A stretch of DNA of 64,000 bases from Amycolatopsis circi (GTDB taxonomy: Bacteria > Actinomycetota > Actinomycetes > Mycobacteriales > Pseudonocardiaceae): assembly GCF_003385235.1 (NCBI RefSeq), contig NZ_PQIA01000019.1, forward strand, positions 62,001 to 126,000, in the 5' to 3' direction. The notes below the pieces were generated by a model. That model was given only the letters and a program-made list of their open reading frames with translations, searched no databases and was not told the DNA's origin. The translations under genes were made by a program, and so were the position numbers. Of this stretch, positions 17,901 to 26,442 are shown in pieces. Every line of letters begins with the position of its first letter. Position 1 is the stretch's first letter.

Positions 17901-20438
17901 TCAAGCCTTTTCGGCCAGCAGATTCGCGCACCGGATCAGGCCGATGTGCGAGTAGGCCTGCGGGTGGTTGCCGAGCGAGCGCTCCGCGACCGGGTCGAAC
18001 TGCTCCGGCAGCAGCCCGGTCGGGCCCGCCGCGCCGACGATCTGCGCGAACAGTTCCTCGGCCTCGTTGCGCCGCCCGGTGCACAGGTACGCCTCGATCA
18101 GCCAGGCCGCGCAGATGTGGAAGCCGCCCTCGCCGCCGGGAAGACCGTCGTCGCGCCGGTAGCGGTAGACGGTGGAACCGCTGCGCAGTTCGGCCTCGAT
18201 CGCCGTCACGGTCTTCTGGAACCGCTCGTCCGCCGGGTCGATGAGGCCGGTCAGGCCCACGAACAGGGACGCCGCGTCGAGGTCGGTGCCGTCGTAGGCG
18301 GTGGTGAACGCCTGCACCTCCTCGTTCCAGCCGTGCTCCAGCACGTCGGCCTTGATCTCGTCGCGCAGCTTGGGCCAGGCTCCCGGGACGTCGCGGCCGT
18401 ACTCGTCGCCGAGGCGCACCGCGCGGTCGATGGTCACCCAGCACATCACCCGCGAGTACACCCGGTGCCGCGGCACGTGCCGCTCTTCCCAGATGCCGTG
18501 GTCCGGCTCGTTCCAGCGCCGCGTGACAGCCTCGGCCATCGCGCGCACCATCTGCCAGTCCTCGTCGCGCAGCTCGCCGCGGACCTGAGCCAGCGTCGCG
18601 ACCAGTTCCACGACCGGGCCGAACACGTCGAGCTGGACCTGGTGGTTGGCCAGGTTGCCGACGCGCACCGGCCGCGAACCGGCGTATCCGGGCAGCGATT
18701 CGATGACCGCCTCCGCGCCGATGACGGTTCCGGCCAGCGTGTACAGCGGGTGCAGCCGCTCCGGGCCGGCCAGCGTGGCGAGCACGCCGTGCAGCCACTT
18801 CAGGTAGCCCTCGGCCTCCTCGTGCGAACCGAGGTGCACCAGCTCGCGCACGGTCATCGCGGCGTCGCGGATCCAGCAGTAGCGGTAGTCCCAGTTGCGG
18901 ACCCCGCCGATCTCCTCCGGCAGCGACGACGTCGCGGCGGCCAGCACGCCGCCGGTGTCGGTGTTCACCAGCCCGCGCAGGGTCAGCGCGGAGCGGCGCA
19001 CCAGTTCGGTCTGCACGGTCGGCAGCTTGAGCTTGGCCGCCCAGTCGCTCCAGTACTGGCCCGCCCGGTCCCGACGGTCCACTTCGGACAGTTCGTGCGC
19101 GGTGAAATCCGTGGTGCCGCAACGCAATTCGAACACCACCGGCTGTTCCGGCGTCGGCTGGACGAGCGCGATCGCGGTGTCCTGCAGGCCGTCGGAGGTG
19201 ATCGACCATTCGACGCCCGGCGAGCGCAGCACGAACGGCTCCGACGTGCCCAGCACGCGCAGGCCCTCGGCCTCGGCGACCAGCCGCACCGGCACCCCGC
19301 CGAACTCCGGCCGCGGCGCGAACACGACCTGCGCCACCGCTTCGCCGGAGATCACGCGCACGAGGTCGGTGCGGTGCCCGGGGCTTTCCGGTTCGAGATA
19401 GTCCGTGACGAGCAGCCGCGACCAGCGCGTTTCGACCGTCATCGTGTTCGGCAGGTACCGCTGCCCGAGCGGGAGCCCGTTGCGGTGCGGTTTGATCGAG
19501 AAGTGGCCGGCCCCGGGACCGCCGAGCAGGTCGGCGAACACCGCGGGGGCGTCCGGACCGGGGTGGCACAGCCAGGTCAGCTTCGCGTCCGGCGTCACCA
19601 GCGCGACCGAGCGCTCGTTGGCCAGCAGCGACAGCCGCTCGATCGGCGTCGCGGACTCGCCGTAGAGCCAGTTGCGCCGCTCTTCCAGGAGGAACGCGAG
19701 CACCATCGCGACGTCGACGGTGTCGGGCACGTGGTACTCGGCGAGCGATTCGCCGTCGCCGACCTTGATGCCGAGGTCCGGCCCGGCCAGCCGGGCGAAC
19801 GCCTTCTCGTCGGTCACGTCGTCGCCGAGGAACACCGCGGCGGTGGCCCCGACCTGGTGGCGAAGGGTGTCGAGGGCGTTGCCCTTGTCGGTCTTCACGA
19901 CCGCCAGCTCGACGACTTCCTTGCCGTCGGTGGTCGTGACGCCGTCCCACTTAGACGGGCCTTCGTGCACGGCCGAGAGCACGCGCCGTCCGGCATTGTG
20001 CTCGGCGCGGCGCACGTGCACCGCGATGCTCGCCGGCTTGACCTCGAGCGACACTCCGGGCACGTCGAGCACCAGCTGTTCCAGCTCGTGCTCGAGCCGC
20101 CGGTGCAACGCCTTCGCGTCCTCGTCGAGCGCGTGGATGAAGCCGATGTCGAACTCGGACCCGTGGCTGCCGACCAGGTTCACCTCGGACGGCAGCCGCG
20201 ACAGCGTCGCGAGGTCGCGCAGGGCCCGGCCGGAGATCACGGCGGTGGTCGTTTCGTGCAGGCCGGCGAGAGATCTCAACGCGCCCACCGACTCGGGCAT
20301 CGGCCGCGCCTCGTCCGGGTTCGCCGTGATGGGGGCCAATGTGCCGTCGTAGTCGCAGGCGACCAGCAGGCGCGGGGTACGGGCGATCTGCACGATCGCG
20401 CGCCGTAGCTCCGCGGGCAACGCCTCGGCGGTCAACAC
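17901..20438 (-). CDS. Fusion of trehalose-6-phosphate phosphatase (OtsB) and GH15 trehalase/glucosidase
   Basis: An 845-residue two-domain protein. Residues 1 to about 245 are a HAD phosphatase of the OtsB type: nucleophile motif CDYDGTLAPI (Asp29, Asp31), AVISGRALRDL and FLGDDVTDEKAF. This part would dephosphorylate trehalose 6-phosphate. Residues about 260-845 are a GH15 hydrolase with NWDYRYCWIRDAAMTV, the acid Glu in HGIWEERH and the second catalytic Glu in GLLPEQFDP; actinobacterial GH15 enzymes of this type hydrolyse trehalose. Both active sites look intact, so one polypeptide could both make and break trehalose. It lies 38 bases downstream of otsA on the same strand. The GH15 substrate is inferred from context. 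Confidence 0.9.
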   Translation of the reverse strand: MLTAEALPAELRRAIVQIARTPRLLVACDYDGTLAPITANPDEARPMPESVGALRSLAGLHETTTAVISGRALRDLATLSRLPSEVNLVGSHGSEFDIGFIHALDEDAKALHRRLEHELEQLVLDVPGVSLEVKPASIAVHVRRAEHNAGRRVLSAVHEGPSKWDGVTTTDGKEVVELAVVKTDKGNALDTLRHQVGATAAVFLGDDVTDEKAFARLAGPDLGIKVGDGESLAEYHVPDTVDVAMVLAFLLEERRNWLYGESATPIERLSLLANERSVALVTPDAKLTWLCHPGPDAPAVFADLLGGPGAGHFSIKPHRNGLPLGQRYLPNTMTVETRWSRLLVTDYLEPESPGHRTDLVRVISGEAVAQVVFAPRPEFGGVPVRLVAEAEGLRVLGTSEPFVLRSPGVEWSITSDGLQDTAIALVQPTPEQPVVFELRCGTTDFTAHELSEVDRRDRAGQYWSDWAAKLKLPTVQTELVRRSALTLRGLVNTDTGGVLAAATSSLPEEIGGVRNWDYRYCWIRDAAMTVRELVHLGSHEEAEGYLKWLHGVLATLAGPERLHPLYTLAGTVIGAEAVIESLPGYAGSRPVRVGNLANHQVQLDVFGPVVELVATLAQVRGELRDEDWQMVRAMAEAVTRRWNEPDHGIWEERHVPRHRVYSRVMCWVTIDRAVRLGDEYGRDVPGAWPKLRDEIKADVLEHGWNEEVQAFTTAYDGTDLDAASLFVGLTGLIDPADERFQKTVTAIEAELRSGSTVYRYRRDDGLPGGEGGFHICAAWLIEAYLCTGRRNEAEELFAQIVGAAGPTGLLPEQFDPVAERSLGNHPQAYSHIGLIRCANLLAEKA

Positions 20439-20476
20439 TCCTCCTCAGGAGGTCCAGCGCGGTACGGGGGAGGGGG

Positions 20477-21928
20477 TCAGTCGGCCGGTTCGGCACCCAG
20501 CGCCTGGAGGAACGAACGCGCCCACCGGTCGACGTCGTGGGTGAGGACCTGGCGACGCATGGCGCGCATCCTGCGTCGGCCCTCGGCGGGGTCGAGCGTA
20601 ATGGCAGCCTCCAACGCGTTCTTCACCCCGTCCAGATCGTGCGGGTTGACGAGGAAAGAGCTGGTCAATTCGGCCGCCGCGCCGGCGAACTCGCTGAGCA
20701 CCAGCGCACCGCCGAGATCCGGGCGGCACGCGACGTACTCCTTGCAGACGAGATTCATCCCGTCGCGCAGCGGAGTCACCACCATGACGTCGGCCGCGGA
20801 GAAGAAGGCGGCCAGCTCGGTGCGGTTCACGGATTGGTGCAAATAGTGCACGACCGGGTGGCCGACGCGGGCGAACTCGCCGTTGATCCGGCCGACCATC
20901 TGCTCGATCTCGCCGCGCATCCGCTGGTAGTGCTCGACGCGTTCGCGGCTCGGGGTGGCCAGCTGCACGAAGGTGACGTCGCCGGGTTCGAGACGGCCCT
21001 CGTGCAGCAGTTCGTGCAGCGCTTGGAGCCGCAGGTCGATGCCCTTGGTGTAGTCGAGCCGGTCGACGCCGAGCAGCACCGTCTTCGGGTTGCCGAGGTC
21101 GCGGCGGATCTGCTTGGTGCGCTCGACGACGCCCTTGCTGCGGGCGAGCGAGTCGAGACCGGCCGCGTCGATGGAGATCGGGAACGCGCCGACGCGCACG
21201 GTGCGGTCGCCGACCTGCACCATGCCCGGCCGGGACCGGACGCCGACCGCGCCGCGGGTGGGTTCGAGGCCGACCAGCTGCCGGGCCAGCCACAGGAAGT
21301 TCTGCGCGCCGCCGGGCCGGTGGAAGCCGATCAGGTCCGCGCCGATCAGGCCGCGCACGATCTCCGCGCGCCACGGGAGCTGCATGAACAGCTCGACCGG
21401 GGGGAACGGGATGTGCAGGAAGAAGCCGATGCGGAGGTCGGGCCGCAGTTCGCGGAGCATCCGGGGCACGAGCTGCAGCTGGTAGTCCTGGATCCAGACG
21501 GTCGCCCCCTGCGCGGCGACGGCGGCGCTGGCCTCGGCGAAGCGCTGGTTGACCTTCACGTAGCTGTCCCACCACGACCGGTCGAAAACCGGCCGTTCGA
21601 CGACGTCGTGGTAGAGCGGCCAGAGCGTCGCGTTGGAGAAGCCCTCGTAGTAGTCGCGGACCTCGGCGGAGCTGAGCGACACCGGGTGCAGGACGAGGCC
21701 GTCGTCGTCGAACTCGTCCACGTCGACGTCCGGCACGCCCGGCCATCCGACCCACGCGCCCTTGCGGGAGCGCAGGAACGGTTCGAGCGCGGAGACCAGT
21801 CCGCCGGGACTGGCGGTCCAGCGCTGTTCCCCGCCCGCGGTCCGTTCGAGGTCGACGGGCAGCCGGTTGGCCACCACGACGAAATCCGCGGACGGTGCGT
21901 TCTTCTCCTCGGCGATCGCGTCAGTCAC
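20477..21928 (-). CDS. otsA: Trehalose-6-phosphate synthase
   Basis: A GT20 glycosyltransferase that joins UDP- (or GDP-) glucose to glucose 6-phosphate. The protein of 483 residues has the N-terminal [10 protein letters not shown] and SPGGLVSAL, then [25 protein letters not shown], the sugar-phosphate-binding [11 protein letters not shown] and the nucleotide-site [13 protein letters not shown]. The GTG at 21928 ([10 protein letters not shown]) has AGGGAG upstream; a GTG at 21967 is the alternative. The OtsB-GH15 fusion follows after 38 bases, giving a synthesis, dephosphorylation and hydrolysis set in one transcription unit. Confidence 0.95.
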   Translation of the reverse strand: MTDAIAEEKNAPSADFVVVANRLPVDLERTAGGEQRWTASPGGLVSALEPFLRSRKGAWVGWPGVPDVDVDEFDDDGLVLHPVSLSSAEVRDYYEGFSNATLWPLYHDVVERPVFDRSWWDSYVKVNQRFAEASAAVAAQGATVWIQDYQLQLVPRMLRELRPDLRIGFFLHIPFPPVELFMQLPWRAEIVRGLIGADLIGFHRPGGAQNFLWLARQLVGLEPTRGAVGVRSRPGMVQVGDRTVRVGAFPISIDAAGLDSLARSKGVVERTKQIRRDLGNPKTVLLGVDRLDYTKGIDLRLQALHELLHEGRLEPGDVTFVQLATPSRERVEHYQRMRGEIEQMVGRINGEFARVGHPVVHYLHQSVNRTELAAFFSAADVMVVTPLRDGMNLVCKEYVACRPDLGGALVLSEFAGAAAELTSSFLVNPHDLDGVKNALEAAITLDPAEGRRRMRAMRRQVLTHDVDRWARSFLQALGAEPAD

Positions 21929-22012
21929 TCCAGCTGCTCCCTCGTCATCGGCGGGTCGCGGCCCCACTGGAAACCCTAGCGCGCACGGAGTGACCGGCCG
22001 GTGACCAACTGG

Positions 22013-23518
22013 TTACTCCAAACGCCGTTCGGTCGGCTCCATCGGCCCGGCCAGCCGGGGCCCGGAGAGCTTGCGCTCGAGCCTGCCGAGCCCGGTGCGG
22101 ACCGGCTGGGCGAGGTATTCGCCCAGTACAACGCCCGCCGCGAGGGCGAGCCCGATGGCGACCGCGGTCATCAGGGTGGAGATGTTGCCGCCTGGCGACA
22201 CCGCTAATTGGTATAGACCACGATAGGTGGAGAGACCGGGCAGCAGCGGAGTGATCCCGGACACGGCCACCACGAGCGGCGTAACTTTCAGCCGCCGCGC
22301 CATCACGCCGCCGCAGAACCCGACGAGCGTCGCCGCGACCGCCGAAGCGCTCACCGCGTCGAGCGTCGCGAGGATCAGCGCACCGTAGACGAGCGCGCCG
22401 ATCCCGCCCGCCGCGGCGGCGACGAGCATCGCGCGCAGTTTCGAGTACGAGGCGAGGGCGAAGCAGGCGGCCGCACCGGCCCCGCCGACGACGATGATCG
22501 GCAGGTGCTGCGCGGTCGAGACGGGGACGTCGGGCAACGGGGTGCGCGGCAGTTCGAGCATCACCGCGATGCGCAGGGCGAGCACGACCCCGGCGATCAG
22601 CCCGGCACTCATCAACGCGGTTTCCATCGTGCGGCCGGACGCGGTGACGTAGTACCCGGTGATCCCGTCCTGCACCGCGGAAACCGTGGACAGTCCCGAA
22701 AGCAGCACGGTGACCGCCGCGGCGACCACGAGCGTCGGCCGGTCGGTGGTGAGGATGTTGCTGCTGACTATCACCATCGCCGACAGCGTCGCGAACAAGC
22801 CGCCGACGACCTGCTGGAAGAAGAACGGCAGGTTGAACTTGTTGAGCAGCCTGCCGATCCGGTCGACCGCGGCGGAGATGACCATCGCGACGAGCGCGAT
22901 GTCGAGGCCACCGCCGAGCAGCAGCGTGATGAACCCGGCCAGCCCGCCCCAGGCGGCGGTCGCGGTCCAGCGCGCGTACGGGTGCGGCGCGGAAGTGATC
23001 CGGTCCAATTCGGTGACGGCTTCCTCGGCCCCGGTGCGACCGCGCACGATCTGGCGCACGAGCGCCTCGGTCTCGGTCAGCCGGGTGTAGTCGAGACTGC
23101 GCGAACGGACCACTCGCAACGCGGTGACCGGCGCGAGGTCGGTCCCGCGGTGACAGGTGACGGTGATCGACGTGAAGATGACGTCGACCTCGCAGTGCGG
23201 CAGCCCGAGCGCGGAAGTGAGCGCGAGAATGGTCGCGGTGACGTCGGACGCGCCGGCACCGCTGGCCATCTGCACCTCGCCGATCCGCAAAGTGAGATCC
23301 AGAACGAAGTTGACGGTCGCGTCGTCGGGCGGCTTGGGCCCGATCGCCTCCTCGGACTCGACCGCGGGCTGTTCCGCCGTCGGAGCCTCGAGAATGTGCC
23401 AAGCGCGGCGGCGCAGCAAATTCGGCCGATGCCGCTGGCTGGACCGCGGGTGCGGAGGCTCGAGAATCGGCCACCGTCTGCGCGCAGCCCCCTGGCCGGC
23501 ACGCTCGTTGATCTTCAT
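22013..23518 (-). CDS. Threonine/serine exporter family protein (ThrE-type)
   Basis: A 501-residue ThrE-family transporter. It has the typical split layout: a soluble N-terminal domain (residues about 65-200, with the conserved LRIGEVQMASGAGASDV and TSITVTCH) and about ten membrane helices after that. Residues 1-60 form an extra basic tail. Corynebacterial ThrE exports threonine and serine, but the substrate of this copy is not proven. GAGGAGGTGG lies upstream of the ATG. It is read separately from otsA (84-base gap) and faces away from the tRNA gene. Confidence 0.88.
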   Translation of the reverse strand: MKINERAGQGAARRRWPILEPPHPRSSQRHRPNLLRRRAWHILEAPTAEQPAVESEEAIGPKPPDDATVNFVLDLTLRIGEVQMASGAGASDVTATILALTSALGLPHCEVDVIFTSITVTCHRGTDLAPVTALRVVRSRSLDYTRLTETEALVRQIVRGRTGAEEAVTELDRITSAPHPYARWTATAAWGGLAGFITLLLGGGLDIALVAMVISAAVDRIGRLLNKFNLPFFFQQVVGGLFATLSAMVIVSSNILTTDRPTLVVAAAVTVLLSGLSTVSAVQDGITGYYVTASGRTMETALMSAGLIAGVVLALRIAVMLELPRTPLPDVPVSTAQHLPIIVVGGAGAAACFALASYSKLRAMLVAAAAGGIGALVYGALILATLDAVSASAVAATLVGFCGGVMARRLKVTPLVVAVSGITPLLPGLSTYRGLYQLAVSPGGNISTLMTAVAIGLALAAGVVLGEYLAQPVRTGLGRLERKLSGPRLAGPMEPTERRLE

Positions 23519-23695
23519 GATCGATCCCCACCTCCTCGTTCGTTCCCGGGGACCATCGGCCGTACCGGCCCGGCTGTTGCAGTGGTATCCGCCACACCTG
23601 CTGACGATCGTGCCGCATGGGGTTGGATCGCGCCGATTTTCGGTGCTGACCTGGGACTTAGGGCGGGTTGTCCGGGTGCGTCGGGAGAGGCCCGA

Positions 23696-23701
23696 TATAC
23701 T
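23696..23701 (+). promoter_or_regulatory. -10 element of the tRNA-Thr gene
   Basis: TATACT, a close match to the housekeeping -10 consensus, 27 bases upstream of the tRNA 5' end. A TTGTCC at 23668 resembles a -35, but the 22-base spacing is too long, so the -35 is uncertain. Confidence 0.5.
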
Positions 23702-23727
23702 TTTGGCGCGCCCGTGGCCGGGTGCGC

Positions 23728-23800
23728 GCCGGTATAGCTCAGTTGGTAGAGCATCTGTCTTGTAAACAGAAGGTCAGGGGTTCGAACCCCCTTGCCGGCT
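23728..23800 (+). tRNA. tRNA-Thr (anticodon TGT)
   Basis: A complete 73-base cloverleaf. Acceptor arm GCCGGTA pairs with TGCCGGC (one G-T pair), discriminator T. The D arm is AGCTCAGTTGGTAGAGC. The anticodon arm TCTGT-CTTGTAA-ACAGA has anticodon TGT, which reads ACA. The T arm AGGGGTTCGAACCCCC has a GTTCGAA loop. CCA is not encoded. Flanking DNA downstream shows no copy of the tRNA 3' end that would mark an integrated element. Confidence 0.97.
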
Positions 23801-23921
23801 CCGTGAACGCAGCCTCAATGCTGCTGAGTTGATCTTAATCCACCGCGACCGGTGCGCGAGGCGTCGGAACGTCCTTCTTTGCGACCCTTCATAGCTGCGC
23901 CATGCCCTTTTCCGGGTGCGC

Positions 23922-23970
23922 GACGCGTGCGCGTCAGCTACACTGAATCAGTCGGTTGGGTTTTGATTCA
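23922..23970 (+). promoter_or_regulatory. Promoter and operator candidates of the XRE-ImmA-PIN operon
   Basis: TACACT (23939-23944) resembles a -10. Directly after it an inverted repeat TGAATCA (23944-23950) and TGATTCA (23964-23970) has half-sites 20 bases apart, two helical turns, ending just before the ribosome binding site. A second inverted repeat GACGCG-TG-CGCGTC (23922-23935) covers the -35 position. Either is a plausible autoregulatory site for the XRE protein encoded next. Confidence 0.5.
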
Positions 23971-23987
23971 CGCAGAGGGGAGGGACT

Positions 23988-24326
23988 GTGAGCACACACC
24001 TTGCGGGTGCGCGGATCGCGCGGGCCGTCGAGGCGGCCGGGCTGAGCCAGCGTGCTCTCGAGGCGGCGACGGGCATCTCGCAGTCCACGCTGTCGCGGAT
24101 CGTTTCCGGTGCCCGCACGGCGAAAATGCCGGAGATCGCCGCGATCGCGCGCGCGGTCGGTGCCACGGTCGCCGAGCTCTCGGGTACGGGTTCGGTGGCT
24201 GACCGGGTGCAGTGTGCCGCGCGGGCGACGAATGGATCGGACATGCAGCAGATGCGCGAGACGCTGCTGCACTACCTGGAGCTGGACGCTTACTTGGACG
24301 ACCAAGCTGTGCCGGCCACGGGGTGA
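23988..24326 (+). CDS. XRE-family helix-turn-helix regulator (antitoxin-like)
   Basis: A 112-residue DNA-binding protein: HTH at residues about 7-60 (RIARAVEAAGLSQRALEAAT, then GISQSTLSRIVSG), followed by a short helical tail. GGAGGG precedes the GTG. It is the first gene of a three-gene unit with an ImmA/IrrE metallopeptidase (gap 19 bases) and a PIN-domain protein. XRE regulators paired with ImmA peptidases are typically cleaved or released on a stress signal, which derepresses the operon. The inverted repeats upstream fit autoregulation. Confidence 0.88.
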   Translation: MSTHLAGARIARAVEAAGLSQRALEAATGISQSTLSRIVSGARTAKMPEIAAIARAVGATVAELSGTGSVADRVQCAARATNGSDMQQMRETLLHYLELDAYLDDQAVPATG

Positions 24327-24345
24327 GTGCGGCCAAGGGGCGGAG

Positions 24346-25185
24346 ATGACTGCGGAGACCGAGGGCCGCGCCGCGGCGGAGGCGTTTCGGGCCGAGCATT
24401 GCCTGGGGCTGCGGCCCTTGGGCGATTTGGCCGCGCTGATCGAGCAGATCACCGGGTTCGACGTCGCGGTGCTGGAGGCGGAGCCGGACGAGCACGGCTT
24501 GACTATGCGGGATCCGGCGCGCGACGCGGTGTTCATCGGAGTCGCGCGCACTCGCCGTCCGATGCGGCAGCGCAGCACGCTCGCGCACGAACTCGCGCAC
24601 GTCCTGTTCGCTGACTGGGTCGAGGACCACGACGGCGACTGGGCAGACCGGCGGTTCGCGGAACAGCGGGCGGATGCGTTCGCCCGCCACCTTTTGCTCC
24701 CGCTGGACGGAGTCGGCCAGTTCGTCGCCGGCCGGGACCTCACGCTGGCGACGTTGTCGAGCGTGGTCCAGTGGTTCCTCGCCTCGCCCGCCATGGCCGC
24801 GATTCAGCTGTACGAAGGCAAGCACATCGACGCTGCCGCCAAAGACCGGTGGATGGCGACCACGACACCGCAGGTGGCGGCCAGGTTCGGGTGGAGCGAC
24901 CAGTACGCCGCGCTGCAGGCGGAATCCGATCACCCGCGCGCCCCGCAGCGACTTCTTGCCCGGGCGATCGTCGGCTACGCGGAAGCGGTGGTGCCGGTCC
25001 AGGCCATTGCCACCCTGCGCGGCGTCTCCGCCGAGCGAGCCGAAGCCGAATTGCGCGACGCCGGTGTAGTGCCTGCTCCGCAGAAGGCGTCCTGGGCCAG
25101 TGCCGACGACCTGCCGGACGTGGAGGTCGACCTGGCCGATTTGGACCGTGACCTCGCCGCTCCGGACGGGGATCGCGAGAGCTGA
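24346..25185 (+). CDS. ImmA/IrrE-family metallo-endopeptidase
   Basis: A 279-residue protein with the zinc motif HELAH (His81, Glu82, His85 in TLAHELAHVLF) and the downstream acidic helix (FAEQRADAFARHLLLP, Glu106) that supplies the third ligand in this family. An N-terminal region of about 75 residues and a longer helical C-terminal part (residues about 145-279, acidic end) complete it. Family members cleave XRE-type repressors such as ImmR, and the neighbouring XRE protein is the obvious substrate. GGGGCGGAG lies before the ATG, and its stop overlaps the start of the PIN gene (TGATG). Confidence 0.88.
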   Translation: MTAETEGRAAAEAFRAEHCLGLRPLGDLAALIEQITGFDVAVLEAEPDEHGLTMRDPARDAVFIGVARTRRPMRQRSTLAHELAHVLFADWVEDHDGDWADRRFAEQRADAFARHLLLPLDGVGQFVAGRDLTLATLSSVVQWFLASPAMAAIQLYEGKHIDAAAKDRWMATTTPQVAARFGWSDQYAALQAESDHPRAPQRLLARAIVGYAEAVVPVQAIATLRGVSAERAEAELRDAGVVPAPQKASWASADDLPDVEVDLADLDRDLAAPDGDRES

Positions 25186-25799
25186 TGAACCAGCGGCCGA
25201 TCATCGACGCCGGCCCGAGCTTGAATTTCCTGTCTGTCCACCAGGAACGGCTGCTCATCGGGGCGCTTGGACCGCTGTCGGTGCCGGAGACGGTGCAAGG
25301 CGAGGTGCTGCGGAAAGCAAACCAGGATGCGAGGTTTCGCGCGGCCGCGGCGACTTGGCGCAAGCTGACGCCGAAGTGGGTGCAGGTGCTGTCCGACGAT
25401 CCGACCTCGGAGCTGACGGCCGTGGTCGAGCGGATTACCCGTCTTCCCGTCCTGGAGCGGCTTCAGCAGCCTAAGGACCTGGGCGAGTTGATGGTGGTCG
25501 CGCATGCCGTTGTCGCCGCGGAGTCGGGGCACACGGTGCGGGTGTTGATCGACGACGGGCAAGGCGCGCGTCTGGCCGCTGCCGAGGCGGCCCGGCTTGA
25601 GCGCCTGCGGTCCGGGGGAAAGCCGGTCGGCGCGGTCGAGTTGGTGAGCACGCTGACGGTTCTTGAGGTCGCCGCGCAGAAAAGACTGGTGGCTGACCGT
25701 GGCGCGATGCGTGACCTGTACGGGCGGATGCGCAACCTCGACGACGGCCTTCCGCCGATCGACAACACTCGCCTGCTGTCGCGGAAAGTGTGGTCCTGA
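25185..25799 (+). CDS. PIN-domain protein, putative ribonuclease toxin
   Basis: A 204-residue protein with a PIN-like arrangement of acidic residues: Asp8 in PIIDAGPSLNFL, Glu35/Glu40 in SVPETVQGEV, Asp98/Glu101 in KDLGELMVVAHAV and Asp123/Asp124 in RVLIDDGQGARLA. This is the pattern of DUF3368-like PIN nucleases, which cut RNA and are often toxins. It is longer than VapC toxins (about 130), with an extra C-terminal helical part of about 70 residues. Translation is coupled to the ImmA gene by TGATG. Placement behind XRE and ImmA suggests a toxin released when the regulator is cleaved (inference). Confidence 0.72.
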   Translation: MNQRPIIDAGPSLNFLSVHQERLLIGALGPLSVPETVQGEVLRKANQDARFRAAAATWRKLTPKWVQVLSDDPTSELTAVVERITRLPVLERLQQPKDLGELMVVAHAVVAAESGHTVRVLIDDGQGARLAAAEAARLERLRSGGKPVGAVELVSTLTVLEVAAQKRLVADRGAMRDLYGRMRNLDDGLPPIDNTRLLSRKVWS

Positions 25800-26039
25800 C
25801 CCCGGTGACAGCTCGTCGGGTTTGCGGTCAGGGGCTGGTGGCCCCGTTGGCCGGCACTCGATGACTATGCCGACGAGCAGAGCGTCGAGTCTCGGTCCGC
25901 GGCGCTGCACCAGGAGTGCGCCCGCACCTCGATCTCTGCGCCGGTAGCCCCGTCCGAGGGGAGGTGAGCCCGTCGTCAGCCGTCGCTGAAGAATCGCGGC
26001 CGGTCAAGAAAGCTTGCCGAAGCTTCGGTGTGCGGTGGT

Positions 26040-26309
26040 TCAGGCAGCGGACCGCGGGAGGTCGGTGGCAGGCAGATCGATCGCGGCTCGACCGGCGTCG
26101 GTGAGGAGCGCCGGGACGCGCTCGCCGCGCCGACCAGCGCGCAGCGGGACCACCAAGGCGAACCGGGCGAGGCGGTGGGCGGTGAACTGATCGCAGCACG
26201 CGACGCCGTCGATGTAGAGGTCGGGTTCGCAGCTGCAGGTCATTTCGGCGCGGCCGAGGCCGACGGCGGTGAGGGTGGCTCGCTCGCGGTGGTTCAGCGG
26301 GAGGGACAT
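26040..26309 (-). CDS. Small Cys-containing hypothetical protein, 89 aa
   Basis: A short protein with the cluster TCSCEPDLYIDGVACCDQ (four Cys) in the first half and LLTDAGRAAIDL in the second, which resembles the wing end of winged-helix proteins. I do not recognise the family. The ATG at 26309 has GAGG about 7 bases upstream; a start 42 bases further upstream is possible but less likely. It stands alone between the PIN gene and the TetR-MarR gene. The 240 bases on its downstream side (25800-26039) hold no gene, only a small GGGGC/GCCCC hairpin near 25831 that may end the toxin operon. Confidence 0.55.
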   Translation of the reverse strand: MSLPLNHRERATLTAVGLGRAEMTCSCEPDLYIDGVACCDQFTAHRLARFALVVPLRAGRRGERVPALLTDAGRAAIDLPATDLPRSAA

Positions 26310-26442
26310 GACTGCCTCGCTGGTTCGGGTTCGCTCAGTGCTGTACATCACTGTGCGAGATCCATCTGGTGCCAGCCAGATCCAGTTCAGCGCCTATTTC
26401 CAGGTACCAGATGCCGGCGCTCGACGCGCGGCCCGCCTCGGG

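Noticed and set aside
23728..25800. A tRNA-integrated island with attachment sites
   Set aside because: I looked for a second copy of the tRNA-Thr 3' end and an integrase gene downstream and found neither in the window.
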